From positions 248,001 through 312,000 of the forward strand of contig NZ_CAAAHX010000003.1 of the NCBI RefSeq assembly GCF_900639865.1: DNA of 64,000 bases. Direction: 5' to 3'. This document shows, in pieces, positions 17,546 to 27,153 of this stretch. A program made the translations under genes and the position numbers. Numbering within the stretch: the first letter of the stretch is position 1; the number at the start of each line of letters is the position of its first letter. Under the pieces are notes generated by a model, which did no database searches, was not told where the DNA came from, and saw nothing but the letters and a program-made list of their open reading frames with translations. This DNA comes from Legionella gresilensis. Lineage in GTDB: Bacteria > Pseudomonadota > Gammaproteobacteria > Legionellales > Legionellaceae.

Positions 17546-17629
17546 TACTACCCTCTCCGTTGCATTCTTACTATGATTATTAAATTGCCTTATTTTATTG
17601 TCAATTTTTTTTACCTTTAGAATCAACTA

Positions 17630-17657
17630 TTGTTTAAGTTCATTTCTTTGTTATAAT
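17630..17657 (+). promoter_or_regulatory. Promoter of tRNA-Leu with GC-rich discriminator
   Basis: TTGTTT (17630-17635) and a perfect TATAAT (17652-17657) are 16 bp apart, just upstream of the tRNA. The -10 is followed by CCCCCCACG, a GC-rich discriminator typical of stable-RNA promoters under stringent control. Confidence 0.75.
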
Positions 17658-17667
17658 CCCCCCACGT

Positions 17668-17754
17668 GCCGGGGTGGCGGAATTGGTAGACGCGCCGGAT
17701 TCAAAATCCGGTGGTGGTGACACCGTGTGGGTTCGAGTCCCACCCTCGGTACCA
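17668..17754 (+). tRNA. tRNA-Leu (anticodon CAA)
   Basis: The 87-nt sequence folds as a class II tRNA: acceptor strand GCCGGGG pairs with CCTCGGT, the anticodon stem CCGGA/TCCGG encloses loop TTCAAAA with anticodon CAA, there is a long variable arm as in leucine tRNAs, and the T-arm GGGTTCGAGTCCC is followed by an encoded CCA end (17752-17754). The close match to the E. coli tRNA-Leu(CAA) layout supports the identity. It ends 2 nt from the stop of the convergent ampG. Confidence 0.97.
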
Positions 17755-17756
17755 GA

Positions 17757-18998
17757 CTAATGCACTAGTTTCAAACCAGTTAATTCTAATTCTTTTTCTT
17801 TAGTTTGATCCTTGATCTTAATTAAAAAAGGGATAAAACCTAAAGCTAGAATGAATGATAGTTGATATAAGCCTACCCAACCAAACCACATTTGTAATAA
17901 AGCAGCAACTGGGCCTGATAAAATACGAGGCAAGCTCGAAAGAGCTATAAAGGCTGCAAATTGCGTTGCAGTAAACTGCTGATTAACAAGCCGCATAAAC
18001 AATGCTACTAAAGCAGTTGACCCCATGCCAGCAGCAACATTATCAAATACTACCGCAACGGCAAACAAAACAAAATTTTTACCTACTATTGCTAAAGCAA
18101 TAAATAAAAGATTAGTAAACGCTTGAATAAGTCCAAAATAAAATAATGCTTTAAATAAAGAAGCGCGTATCAGTACAAGACCTGCTACGAATCCACCTAA
18201 TAAAAGAGCACTAATACCTAGTAGCTTATTAATATAACCAATAGTGTCAAGTGAAAAACCAATTCCCTGAATTAGAAAAGGCATCACTATACCGCTTGTT
18301 GTAGCAGTAAATGCTTCTCCTAATTTATAGAAAAAAATAAACCATAATAGCGAAAAAATATTTGGACGCTGCATTAAATCTTGAATTGGTTTTAAAAAAG
18401 ATAATATTAAATTATCAGGTTTATCAATCTGAACAGTGGGTTCTTTACTGTATAACGTTGCGATAATTCCTATACCCATTAACAAACCCATACAATGATA
18501 GGTCGCAGACCAACCAAAATAAGAGGCTATAATTAAAGCACCACCGCCTGTAATCAGTAAAGCTAACCTATAACCAAATACGGCAAATGAAGCGCCTAAG
18601 CCATGTTCATTAACAGCGAGGTACTCAACTCGATGTGCGTCAATAGCTGTATCTTGCGTAGCTGAAAGAATAGCTAATATTAAGGCTAAAAATGCTAAAG
18701 TATATGCTGAATCACTAGGTTTAAACATTGCCATTAAATTAAAACCAATGCATAAACTAATTTGAGTGATTAAGACCCAGCCACGCCTTTTACCTAAAGA
18801 TAAAGGTGTATAGCAATCTATAAATGGTCCCCATAACACTTTATACAAGTAAGGGAGCCCAATTAAACTTAGCATACCAGTTGCTAATATAGACATGCCA
18901 CTATCGGCAAACCAAGCTTGCAAAGTACTTGTAAGTAAAGCTAGTGGGAGACCAGATGAAAAACCTAATAAAAATACAATCCATATGCGTTTATTCAT
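17757..18998 (-). CDS. ampG: AmpG-type muropeptide permease
   Basis: The 413-aa protein is a 12-helix major facilitator protein. Its first loop matches AmpG closely: GFSSGLPLALLTSTLQAW, then GLPYLYKVLWGPFIDCYTP and GKRRGWVLITQ, and the SATQDTAIDAHRVEYL segment. AmpG imports anhydromuropeptides from the periplasm for cell-wall recycling and, in many bacteria, beta-lactamase signalling. It follows the mip terminator with its own start, and its stop abuts the tRNA-Leu gene on the other strand. Confidence 0.88.
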   Translation of the reverse strand: MNKRIWIVFLLGFSSGLPLALLTSTLQAWFADSGMSILATGMLSLIGLPYLYKVLWGPFIDCYTPLSLGKRRGWVLITQISLCIGFNLMAMFKPSDSAYTLAFLALILAILSATQDTAIDAHRVEYLAVNEHGLGASFAVFGYRLALLITGGGALIIASYFGWSATYHCMGLLMGIGIIATLYSKEPTVQIDKPDNLILSFLKPIQDLMQRPNIFSLLWFIFFYKLGEAFTATTSGIVMPFLIQGIGFSLDTIGYINKLLGISALLLGGFVAGLVLIRASLFKALFYFGLIQAFTNLLFIALAIVGKNFVLFAVAVVFDNVAAGMGSTALVALFMRLVNQQFTATQFAAFIALSSLPRILSGPVAALLQMWFGWVGLYQLSFILALGFIPFLIKIKDQTKEKELELTGLKLVH

Positions 18999-19033
18999 CT
19001 TAATTATTTTTTATTTGCCTAATTAATTAGCCT

Positions 19034-19073
19034 AAATTAAAAAAACACTTATAGCCAAAGCTATAAGTGTTTT
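19034..19073 (-). terminator. Rho-independent terminator of mip
   Basis: A perfect 13-bp stem (arms 19042-19054 and 19061-19073) with a 6-nt loop is followed on the - strand by a run of Ts (complement of the A-run from 19038). It lies 8 nt after the mip stop and before ampG. The structure is nearly symmetric and could also work weakly the other way. Confidence 0.9.
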
Positions 19074-19080
19074 AATTTAA

Positions 19081-19866
19081 TTAAGCGTCAGCGCCAGAAG
19101 ACTTTTTGACAGAAATTAAATGAATTTTAAAAATTAAAGTTTCATTAGGACCAATAGCACCACCGATACCTCGTGGGCCATAAGCTAAAGAAGGTGGGAG
19201 ATAAACTTCCCAAGTTGAACCAGCAGGCATTAATTGTAACACCTCAGTCCAGCCAGGAATAACTTGCGATACTTTAAATTCTGCTGGTTTGCCAGACTTT
19301 TCTGTACTATCAAATACCTGACCGTCAATAAGTTTTCCTGTGTACTCAACTGTAACTGTATCATCTTTACCTGGTTTTGCACCTTTACCAGTTTCGAGTG
19401 GCTTGTACTGTAAACCGCTAGGCAAAGCTACTACGCCATCCTTTGATTTATTTTGATTTAAAAACGCGTCACCTTTTGCTTTATTTTCCTCAGCTTTTTT
19501 AGTGAATTCAGCGTTTCTTTTTGTCATTAGATCTTTTTGAAATTTGTTTAAAACATCTTTCATTTGATCATCAGTTAATTGAAGTTGGCCGCCACTCATA
19601 CCATCTTGTAAACCCTTAGCCATAGCAGAGGGACTAATATCAATACCTTGCTTTTTAAAATTCCGTCCTAAATCAGCACCAATACTATAAGATAGTTTGT
19701 CCATGTCACTGCTTAAATTGGTACTAGTGTTAGATGTTGTTGTGGCACTAGCATTAGTACTATTAGCACTAGAATTAGTACTATTTGTAGCATTAGTAGA
19801 GTCTGGTGCAGCAAAGGCCGTTGAGACTACTAAGCTTATCGCGGCAGCAACTAATTTCATCTTCAT
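19081..19866 (-). CDS. mip: Mip, FKBP-type peptidyl-prolyl isomerase
   Basis: Mip is the surface-exposed macrophage infectivity potentiator of Legionella, a dimeric prolyl isomerase. The 261-aa precursor starts [12 protein letters not shown] with a signal peptide ending at AFA. The dimerisation helices ([20 protein letters not shown] onward) and the C-terminal FKBP domain (about 150-255, with [20 protein letters not shown] and [10 protein letters not shown]) are close to the L. pneumophila protein. Unusual is a low-complexity Ser/Thr/Asn insert between signal peptide and helix (about residues 22-52). ATG 19866 is chosen: AGGGGAA lies about 8 nt upstream. A strong terminator follows. Confidence 0.96.
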   Translation of the reverse strand: MKMKLVAAAISLVVSTAFAAPDSTNATNSTNSSANSTNASATTTSNTSTNLSSDMDKLSYSIGADLGRNFKKQGIDISPSAMAKGLQDGMSGGQLQLTDDQMKDVLNKFQKDLMTKRNAEFTKKAEENKAKGDAFLNQNKSKDGVVALPSGLQYKPLETGKGAKPGKDDTVTVEYTGKLIDGQVFDSTEKSGKPAEFKVSQVIPGWTEVLQLMPAGSTWEVYLPPSLAYGPRGIGGAIGPNETLIFKIHLISVKKSSGADA

Positions 19867-20153
19867 AAACAATTCCCCTTGTTAACTTCGTAAGATTTAA
19901 AATCATGAAAAGTGCCTGGTTATTTTGCCTAAATTTAATTTAAATTGCTAGTTATAGAAAGATTACAACTATTAAAACCTAAACAATGTAAATAAAAAAA
20001 CAACTTTATTTATCCCATCTGCTAATTTTTTAACGTTTTTACAATCAAAATTTAGCTAATTTAAACTTTTTTTACTCTTTTTAGCGTATACTTATATTGT
20101 TTATAACAAGCTTTCCTTCTACACTTGGCATTTTATTTCTTTACCTTAAAACC

Positions 20154-21530
20154 ATGAGTATTAGCCTCTTTGATTTATTTTCTATCGGAATAGGACCTTC
20201 TAGTTCACACACTGTTGGCCCTATGCTTGCTGCTAACACATTTATTAAACAAGTTGAATTAGAGCAAAGTTTATTAAACGTTAAGCGAATTAAAATAGAA
20301 TTATATGGCTCTTTAGCATTAACAGGTAAGGGCCATGGTACTGATAAAGCTATTCTTAATGGTCTTGAAGGAAAACTACCTGATACTGTGGATCCCGATA
20401 GCATGGTGCCAAGGATGCGAGAAATCATTAGTACGCAAAAAATAAAACTAAATGGTAGTCATGAAATTCCCTTTAATGACACACTCGATTTCTTATTTCT
20501 GCAGAAAGAATTATTACCTAAGCATAGTAATGGCATGCGATTTATTGTGTATGATGATAATGACAATATTCTCTTAAGTCAGATCTATTATTCTATTGGT
20601 GGAGGCTTTATTGCTACTGAAGAAGAAATGGACCACGTTGCTTTAATAGAAAATAATCTTCCCTATCCTTTTTCTACTGCTGATGAATTATTGCGCCATT
20701 GTCGAGAAAATAATTTCACCATCGCCGAATTAATGATGGTCAATGAACAAACTTGGCGAGATACAACATCTATTAAAGAAGGGATTTTAAAAATTGCCAA
20801 AGTTATGACTGATTGTATAGAAAGTGGCTGTCATCATGATGGTATATTGCCTGGTGGCTTATTACTAAAAAGACGGGCGCCTGAACTTTTTAAAAAACTA
20901 ACTAATCATCAGGGAATTAAAAGTAGCTTTGAACATGCTGATATTATGAACCGCTTAAATTTATATGCGATGGCGGTTAATGAAGAAAACGCCGCTGGCG
21001 GCCGTATAGTTACAGCACCTACAAATGGCGCTGCCGGCATCATTCCTGCTGTTTTAAAATATTGCCAAGAAGCACATCATAAGTTAAATGAAGAAGATAT
21101 ATATAATTATTTCTTTACAGCAGCAGCTATTGGCATTCTTTATAAAAAGGGAGCATCCATTTCGGGCGCTGAAGTAGGTTGTCAAGGTGAAGTAGGTGTT
21201 GCTTCTTCGATGGCCGCTGCTGGCCTTGCAGCAGTCCTTGGCGGTACAATCGAACAAATTGAAAATGCCGCTGAGATCGCAATGGAGCATCACTTAGGTA
21301 TGACTTGTGATCCTGTGTTAGGCCTAGTGCAAATTCCTTGTATTGAGCGCAACGCCATGGGTGCTGTTAAAGCAGTTAATGCTGCCCGTATGGCGCTTAT
21401 GGGTGATGGTTGTCACTATATTTCTTTAGATAAAGTAATCAAAACTATGAAGCAAACTGGCCTTGACATGCAAACCATCTATAAAGAAACTTCTATGGGT
21501 GGTTTAGCAGTCAATCTACCTGAATGTTAA
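20154..21530 (+). CDS. sdaA: L-serine dehydratase (iron-sulfur, type 2)
   Basis: This enzyme deaminates L-serine to pyruvate with a 4Fe-4S cluster. The product from ATG 20154 ([20 protein letters not shown]) is 458 aa and follows the Legionella type 2 L-serine deaminase closely, including [20 protein letters not shown] and HSNGMRF. Cluster ligands are the Cys of [10 protein letters not shown] and the two in [18 protein letters not shown]. Serine is a main carbon source for Legionella, so this is core catabolism. A TATACT -10-like box lies at 20087-20092. The 19 residues available upstream of this start are not family-like. Confidence 0.95.
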   Translation: MSISLFDLFSIGIGPSSSHTVGPMLAANTFIKQVELEQSLLNVKRIKIELYGSLALTGKGHGTDKAILNGLEGKLPDTVDPDSMVPRMREIISTQKIKLNGSHEIPFNDTLDFLFLQKELLPKHSNGMRFIVYDDNDNILLSQIYYSIGGGFIATEEEMDHVALIENNLPYPFSTADELLRHCRENNFTIAELMMVNEQTWRDTTSIKEGILKIAKVMTDCIESGCHHDGILPGGLLLKRRAPELFKKLTNHQGIKSSFEHADIMNRLNLYAMAVNEENAAGGRIVTAPTNGAAGIIPAVLKYCQEAHHKLNEEDIYNYFFTAAAIGILYKKGASISGAEVGCQGEVGVASSMAAAGLAAVLGGTIEQIENAAEIAMEHHLGMTCDPVLGLVQIPCIERNAMGAVKAVNAARMALMGDGCHYISLDKVIKTMKQTGLDMQTIYKETSMGGLAVNLPEC

Positions 21531-22048
21531 TTTTTAATTAAAGTATGGTAAATAGTTTATCCCATCTAAGTGCTGCGGCTTGTTTGGTATTGTTGCATAA
21601 ATAGCTGTCCCCCTCCCTATATGAACTAATGTCATTCGGCTGCGCGGGTGGGATAGGAAAACTATGGATTGACCTGCTTTTGCATATTCTAAAAGCAGAT
21701 ATGTATTTAAATTATTCATTTAAAATTTTATTAAATATACATTCTTTGAGAGCAGATTATACTTCCTCGATTAATTAAACTGCGATAATCATCCTTCAAT
21801 ATTTGCTCCCTTTAAACTATCTTTTACACTATAAATGGAAGATCTCTTATTTTATAGCATTTTGGTAAATGCTAATCTTATGAAGAACTCTGCTTATTTA
21901 TATCTTATTCATTTCTGCAATTATTTACGCAACAATGTCAATTCATTTATAACCTTTTGAATTCAAAAGTAAATTATGCATGCTATTTTTAGGGTTAAAA
22001 GATAATTTGCTATACTAATTAATGAAACGACTCATGAGGAAAGATGAT
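21531..22048. other. 518-bp stretch with no clear gene
   Basis: Between sdaA and the frameshifted small gene there is only the doubtful 61-codon frame on the - strand. The rest is AT-rich with scattered stops in all frames. Together with the broken gene next to it this suggests a decayed locus. Confidence 0.5.
21534..21719 (-). CDS. Doubtful small ORF
   Basis: A 61-codon frame (start MNNLNTYLLLEYAKAG) lies directly after the sdaA stop on the opposite strand. It has no ribosome site, a stop codon immediately before its ATG and no recognisable motif. It may be a remnant of a lost gene rather than a working one. Confidence 0.2.
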   Translation of the reverse strand: MNNLNTYLLLEYAKAGQSIVFLSHPRSRMTLVHIGRGTAIYATIPNKPQHLDGINYLPYFN

Positions 22049-22454
22049 ATGCCTAATAAACCTTTAAGTAATCCCACAGAATTTTTAAGCGCTTATCAGG
22101 CTTATTTTGATATACATGATAACACTACCGGTTCATTTTTCACGGAAGCTATGACAGATGCCACTACCTCAATAGATAGGAAAGCATATTTTTAATGAAT
22201 TAAAGGGGATTAATGGTAGTAGATTGGATGATGATTTGGATGTGGAAAATGCTACAAAATTATTTAATATGGAACAAAAGATTGTCGATTACGTAGGGAA
22301 CAATGAAGCACCATTAGAATTAAGAATAAAATTATATGATTTTGCTGAGGAATATAAGTTTTCTGATAGATGCTTGTCTAACCCTCATGACCTGAAGCTG
22401 AGTAGCGAAGCGGATAATGAGGAGGAAAAAGGCCACCATAATAATCCTCTATAA
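22049..22454 (+). pseudogene. Frameshifted unknown gene (about 133 codons)
   Basis: ATG 22049, with GAGGA about 8 nt upstream, opens a 48-codon frame (MPNKPLSNPTEFLSAYQA) that stops at 22193-22195. A second frame, open from 22176, continues to 22454 and lacks its own convincing start. Skipping one T in the TTTTT run at 22189-22193 joins them as KAYF-NELKGINGSRLDD, giving one acidic, helical protein of about 133 aa that ends in a Glu/His/Asn-rich tail. It may be a true pseudogene, a phase-variable gene or a sequencing error. I do not recognise the protein. Confidence 0.6.
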
Positions 22455-22491
22455 GGGTGTGCGGATTTTTATTGTTGTAAAGAATTGTACG

Positions 22492-22538
22492 TAATGTACC
22501 AATATAAAAATTTAATTAATTTTTATATTGGTACATTA
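22492..22538. repeat. 21-bp perfect palindrome
   Basis: Arms 22492-22512 and 22518-22538 pair perfectly over 21 bp (starting TAATGTACCAATATAAAAA) around a 5-nt loop. The stem is AT-rich and has no T-run after it, so it is not a textbook terminator, although it lies just after the frameshifted gene. It may be an end of a mobile element or a protein-binding site. Confidence 0.8.
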
Positions 22539-22674
22539 GCATGAAGTTTGGTAACTGCAAAAAGGCTATAGTTGTTGATAGATGTAGTTATCTAAATGCA
22601 TTATCAATGGCTGCCTTTAAAGAACCAAATTGAATGATATTTTGCTAATAATATTTTTTAAACGTGCCGTAATA

Positions 22675-23865
22675 TTAGTTTCTAACGAATAAAGCCCTTC
22701 TTTTATATTGATAAACTAGCACCAAACTCATGATGAATATCCATTCACCAATTAATAATTCTACAAAAGCTAATAATAAATTTGTAGAAAGCTTACTAAT
22801 AATGATCACAGCTATTGTAGCGCTGCCCATATTAATAAAGCTCATTATAGCAGCCCCGCTAGCTTTATCTGATAAAGCATTAGAAGCAATAAATGAAGCA
22901 CTAGCTAAAACAATACTACTAAAAAGATATAAATGAGTGGTGCTGAGAAAAAACCACAAAGGTGAATTTGATTGTAACTTCCACATAAGTAATAAGTTTA
23001 TAATACCCAGTAAACTCATTCCTAAACCCATTACAACAACGTCAATAGGCTTATATCTTAGCAGCAACTTTCTGGACCATAGACCGCCAACAAGCATGCC
23101 AAACATATTAATTAAATTCCACGTTCCGTACTCAGCAGGCGATAAGTATAAATAATCGCTAGCAATATGCGGTGCTACAGCAGCAAAACAATAACTAATA
23201 ATTGTACAAAAGCCAACAGCTAAGGCAAAAATAACAAGCGTCTCGCATTTTAGAGCTTCTTTATAATTGTTAAGGATGGTTTTAATATTGATTGGTTTCT
23301 TTTGAGTAAGCGTTTCTGTAAATAAAAAAGTTCCTAGGAACATCACTATATTTTGCAGTAATAAAAGTATAAAACAGCCTGACCATAACCAATATTCTGT
23401 AATTATGCCTCCAAGGCTTACCGCTAAACCAATGCCTACTGTAGCAGATACAATTGTATAAGCCATTGCAGTTTTTCTTTGCTCAACTGGTAACAATTCA
23501 TTAATCAACATATATGTGCAGGATAAGCCACTGGCAGATCCTAGTGCCGCTAATAAGCGCCCTAACTCAAATAGCTGGTAATTCATATAATGTGCAGCAC
23601 AGATGCAAAGTAGATTGCCTGCAAAATAAACTAATAAACCTGTCCGTAAAGCAAAAAGGCGCCCAAACCTATTCGCTATTGGACCATAAATCAATTGACC
23701 AAAGACATAGCCTACTAAAAAGAGGCTAATTAACCATTCCACCTCACTTTGATTTAACTTAAAATTTGCTTGAATAAGCGGTAAAGCAGGAGTAATAATA
23801 ACGCCCGCAATAGAGGGAACCGATAAGTAAGCTAGCAACAAGGCTATTCTTGCGCGTGATATCAT
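22675..23865 (-). CDS. Bcr/CflA-like MFS drug-efflux transporter
   Basis: The 396-aa protein has 12 predicted membrane helices. The motif A region GQLIYGPIANRFGRLFALRTG after helix 2 and the opening LSVPSIAGVIITPALPLIQA fit the DHA1 Bcr/CflA-type exporters, which expel drugs or metabolites by proton exchange. The substrate cannot be told. ATG 23865 is used, with AGGAG 7 nt upstream, in place of a start at 23895. It is separated from tilS by about 90 bp on the same strand. Confidence 0.8.
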   Translation of the reverse strand: MISRARIALLLAYLSVPSIAGVIITPALPLIQANFKLNQSEVEWLISLFLVGYVFGQLIYGPIANRFGRLFALRTGLLVYFAGNLLCICAAHYMNYQLFELGRLLAALGSASGLSCTYMLINELLPVEQRKTAMAYTIVSATVGIGLAVSLGGIITEYWLWSGCFILLLLQNIVMFLGTFLFTETLTQKKPINIKTILNNYKEALKCETLVIFALAVGFCTIISYCFAAVAPHIASDYLYLSPAEYGTWNLINMFGMLVGGLWSRKLLLRYKPIDVVVMGLGMSLLGIINLLLMWKLQSNSPLWFFLSTTHLYLFSSIVLASASFIASNALSDKASGAAIMSFINMGSATIAVIIISKLSTNLLLAFVELLIGEWIFIMSLVLVYQYKRRALFVRN

Positions 23866-23955
23866 CAATATGCTCCTATAGCTATTTCCACACACTATAG
23901 TTAAATTGATTTGTAAGATAAACCTAGGTAATAGTTAATTAAAGTTAACTATAAG

Positions 23956-25296
23956 TTAATAATCTAGATAAAATTGATAACCCTGTTTTTCTGATTGATA
24001 AAAATGATCACTTATAGCATAGCCAACTATCACTGCTAATTTTTGGTTAATATAGATTAATGGAATTTCATCACGAAGCCATGGAGGCACATGCCATTCT
24101 TGCAGTAACTTTTTTAAAATTTTTGTTTGCTTGCGCCAATAAAAACGCTCCCCACCACGGCGAAAATGAATAGAAATGCGCGCCCCTTCAGGTAAAACTA
24201 ATCCTTCTTGGCTTAAATTGGCTTTTAAAGTTCCTAATGCGCCCGGCAATTTTAAATCATTAGGAAAATTAACCCATTCTATAGAATTTAAATTTTTTTG
24301 CTCTTTCTTATTTATTAAGTAAAGGGTATTTTTATAGCGATAGATACAAAAATCTCCCCAGCTAAGCTCTGGTCTACTATCTTCTCTAGCTTCTATTACT
24401 TCAGGTAGCAATCTGTTAAAAATTTTAGCTTCAGGTAGGTAAAAAGTATTTTTCCTAAGCCAAGCCCTTAAAATATTTTGTTTTCTTGCTCTATTGAGAC
24501 CTTGTAAAGGTATAAGCGAAAGCTTATTGCTTACGCTATTTAAATTTGGATAATCCAGATGGGCTAACTCATTAAGATTATTTTGAGCTTCCTGGCAATG
24601 ACGTGCTGTACGCGCTAAATTAATAGAAACTTGCGGCCAACGTAATTGGATCAGCGGGATAACTTTCTGTCTTAGAAAATTCCTTGTATAAGCGCAATCA
24701 AAATTACTTTCATCCTCTATCCAATTCAAACCATAGTGTAAAGCATAAGACTTCAGCAAACTACGAGGATAGGTCAGTAAAGGTCGTGCTAGATAACCTT
24801 GACCAAAAGTTCGCCAATCAGCCATCGCAGAAAGACCCTCAATACCTGCGCCTCGAAACAATTTAAACAATACAGTCTCAGCTTGATCATCCTGATGATG
24901 CCCAAGTATTAATGCATCATTTTCTTTAACGATTGAATGAAAAAAATCATATCTTGCTTGCCGGGCTCTTTCTTCAACATTAGCATTCTGATTAAAGCTT
25001 ACTTTATAAGTTAAAAAGGCTACTTTAAAACCCTGACAAATCTTCTCGCAATGAGTTTGCCAAATTTCAGCATTGGAACTTAGACCATGGTTAATGTAAA
25101 TTGCTGTTACTTTATTAGCTAATAACGTTTCCTTACTTAAGGCATGTAACAATACTGTAGAATCAAGACCACCACTAAAACCAACATATAAAGCATGACA
25201 ATACTTAAGTTGATCAACCCAATTAGGCGTTAAAAGCGTGTCAATTAGCAGCTCCCATACGCATAAATTTTTCGTAGCGCTGATCAAGTAATTCAT
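23956..25296 (-). CDS. tilS: tRNA(Ile)-lysidine synthase TilS
   Basis: TilS modifies C34 of tRNA-Ile(CAU) to lysidine so that it reads AUA codons. The P-loop [17 protein letters not shown] and [20 protein letters not shown] define the N-type ATP pyrophosphatase domain, followed by the TilS middle and C-terminal domains (about 446 aa in all). The start is unclear: ATG 25296 lies 55 nt inside accA, and codons between there and the accA stop look unlike the family N-terminus. A start close to the accA stop, possibly a non-ATG codon after GGGAG, is likely. It is probably co-transcribed with accA. Confidence 0.92.
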   Translation of the reverse strand: MNYLISATKNLCVWELLIDTLLTPNWVDQLKYCHALYVGFSGGLDSTVLLHALSKETLLANKVTAIYINHGLSSNAEIWQTHCEKICQGFKVAFLTYKVSFNQNANVEERARQARYDFFHSIVKENDALILGHHQDDQAETVLFKLFRGAGIEGLSAMADWRTFGQGYLARPLLTYPRSLLKSYALHYGLNWIEDESNFDCAYTRNFLRQKVIPLIQLRWPQVSINLARTARHCQEAQNNLNELAHLDYPNLNSVSNKLSLIPLQGLNRARKQNILRAWLRKNTFYLPEAKIFNRLLPEVIEAREDSRPELSWGDFCIYRYKNTLYLINKKEQKNLNSIEWVNFPNDLKLPGALGTLKANLSQEGLVLPEGARISIHFRRGGERFYWRKQTKILKKLLQEWHVPPWLRDEIPLIYINQKLAVIVGYAISDHFYQSEKQGYQFYLDY

Positions 25297-26194
25297 TCAT
25301 GGGTAATTCTTTGAGCGCTTGTAACTCTTCTAAAAATAAGCTTTTTAAACGGGCAGCCATCGTTTCAATATTCCGATGCGCGCCTCCTAAAGGTTCTTTA
25401 ATAACTCTATCAACTAAACCATGCTCAAAAATTTTATCAGCTGTAATACCCATGGCCTTTGCTGCTTCACTGGCTTTACCCGCATCTTTCCATAAAATGG
25501 AGGCACAACCCTCAGGGGAAATGACTGAATAAATACCAAACTGCAACATCATAACGCGATCCCCCACCCCAATTGCCAAGGCACCACCAGAGCCTGCTTC
25601 ACCCGTTATCGTACAAATAATAGGCGTTTTTAACTTAGCCATTTCTAGCAAATTTCGAGCTATTGCTTCTGATTGATTACGCTCTTCAGCACCAATACCA
25701 GGATAAGCTCCCGCGGTATCAATGAAAGTAAAAATAGGTAATTGAAATTTTTCGGCCATTTTAAATAAGCGTAAAGCTTTACGATATTCTTCAGGCCTTG
25801 CCATACCAAAATTACGATAAACTTTTTCTTTAGTACGCTTGCCTTTCTGATGACCTAATACTAAAACTGGCTCATCATTTAAACGGGCAAGCCCGCCTAT
25901 AATAGCAGGTGCAGCTGAATAATGCCTATCACCATGCAATTCTTGAAAATCGGTAAAAATATTTTCAATATAATCTGTCGTTTGCGGTCGCAGAGGATGT
26001 CTTGCCATTTGGGCAATTTGCCATGGCTCTAAGTTTGCAAAAATAGAAGCAGTTAATTCTTCGCACTTCGCTTCAAGTCGGGCGATTTCCTCACTTAAAT
26101 TGACTTCATTATCATTTCCAACCATGCGCAATGCTTGAATTTTTTGATTTAACTCTTCAATAGGTTGCTCAAAATCTAAAAATTGTAGGCTCAT
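25241..26194 (-). CDS. accA: Acetyl-CoA carboxylase carboxyltransferase subunit alpha
   Basis: AccA with AccD moves the carboxyl group from biotin to acetyl-CoA, giving malonyl-CoA for fatty acid synthesis. The 317-aa protein has the usual length and blocks: [15 protein letters not shown] at the N-terminus, [22 protein letters not shown]-like segment (here [10 protein letters not shown]), [18 protein letters not shown] and [15 protein letters not shown] with the oxyanion-hole glycines. It overlaps the nominal tilS start. Biotin ligase BirA, which activates the carboxylase, is coded about 1 kb away on the other strand. Confidence 0.97.
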   Translation of the reverse strand: MSLQFLDFEQPIEELNQKIQALRMVGNDNEVNLSEEIARLEAKCEELTASIFANLEPWQIAQMARHPLRPQTTDYIENIFTDFQELHGDRHYSAAPAIIGGLARLNDEPVLVLGHQKGKRTKEKVYRNFGMARPEEYRKALRLFKMAEKFQLPIFTFIDTAGAYPGIGAEERNQSEAIARNLLEMAKLKTPIICTITGEAGSGGALAIGVGDRVMMLQFGIYSVISPEGCASILWKDAGKASEAAKAMGITADKIFEHGLVDRVIKEPLGGAHRNIETMAARLKSLFLEELQALKELPMNELLDQRYEKFMRMGAAN

Positions 26195-26268
26195 ACATTA
26201 CTCGTTGGCGAATTACTTCTCGTACGCTATGATACCTTTAACTGCCTTTTGATGCTACCTTTGACTCC

Positions 26269-26994
26269 ATGAACTCTTCTTTATTTGAAGTAATATCCAC
26301 TTATGATTTTGAACTTGCTCCTAATCGCATTGATATTTGGCAATTTTCTCTGACACAAGTGCCTTTTAATCTAGATGGAATTTTAAATGAAGAAGAATTA
26401 GCGAGAGCAAATCGATTTTACTTTCCTCATCATAAACGTCGATTTTCAATTGCTCGCACAATGTTACGTCTAATTTTAAGTCGCTACTTACAAATAGCTC
26501 CAAACAAGTTAATATTTTCTTACAATAAATATGGCAAACCTTCTGTAATCAATAGTAAGCAACTAGAATTTAACGTCAGTCACTCACAAGATTTAGCCCT
26601 TTTAGCTATTGGCCAACAATTTCCTGTAGGTGTTGACTTAGAGTTTTTTTCTGCAAGACCTTATAAAGGTATCGCGAAACATTTATTTTCGCTACAAGAG
26701 CAAGAAAAATTAGCCAACTTACCTGCCTATTATCAAGCTCTAGGTTTTTTTAATATTTGGGCCCTAAAAGAAGCCTTTATTAAAGCTTGCGGCATGGGAC
26801 TTAGCTATCCTACTGAGCAATTTTCAGTAAATATGTCACCTTGTGGCCGACAAACAGTATTTGATTCTCTCCGCCAGCAACTTGTTTCTCTCGTATCATT
26901 TATGCCGACCATAGCCTGTTGTGCAGCTTTATGCGCTGATCCCAGAATTTCAACACTACGCAAAATAACCTTGCCTTCTAATCAAGATTTTTAG
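26269..26994 (+). CDS. 4'-phosphopantetheinyl transferase (Sfp/AcpT type)
   Basis: These enzymes attach the phosphopantetheine arm of CoA to carrier proteins. The 241-aa protein is the two-domain Sfp-like length. It shows NVSHSQDLALLAI, the metal-binding VGVDLEFF (D of GVD) and the WALKEAFIKACGMGL motif with the catalytic Glu and Lys. It lies between accA and birA, near fatty acid genes, but an Sfp-type enzyme usually serves secondary-metabolite or special carrier proteins; the target is unknown. It diverges from accA. Confidence 0.88.
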   Translation: MNSSLFEVISTYDFELAPNRIDIWQFSLTQVPFNLDGILNEEELARANRFYFPHHKRRFSIARTMLRLILSRYLQIAPNKLIFSYNKYGKPSVINSKQLEFNVSHSQDLALLAIGQQFPVGVDLEFFSARPYKGIAKHLFSLQEQEKLANLPAYYQALGFFNIWALKEAFIKACGMGLSYPTEQFSVNMSPCGRQTVFDSLRQQLVSLVSFMPTIACCAALCADPRISTLRKITLPSNQDF

Positions 26995-27153
26995 TTTAAA
27001 AATATATCTCATAACCTTATTATTTGCATTTGCTTATCATTGAGCACGATTAGTTAATTGCTACTGTATTTTCCTTATTTGAGACATAAGTCAATTTGTT
27101 GTTAATAAAAGTGATGGTAAAATAAGCGAAGCTTTTATAATGCAGATCATTTC

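Noticed and set aside
22541-22633. 30-codon frame MKFGNCKKAIVVDRC... after the 21-bp palindrome
   Set aside because: No ribosome site, no recognised motif; could be a leftover of an old gene but cannot be supported.
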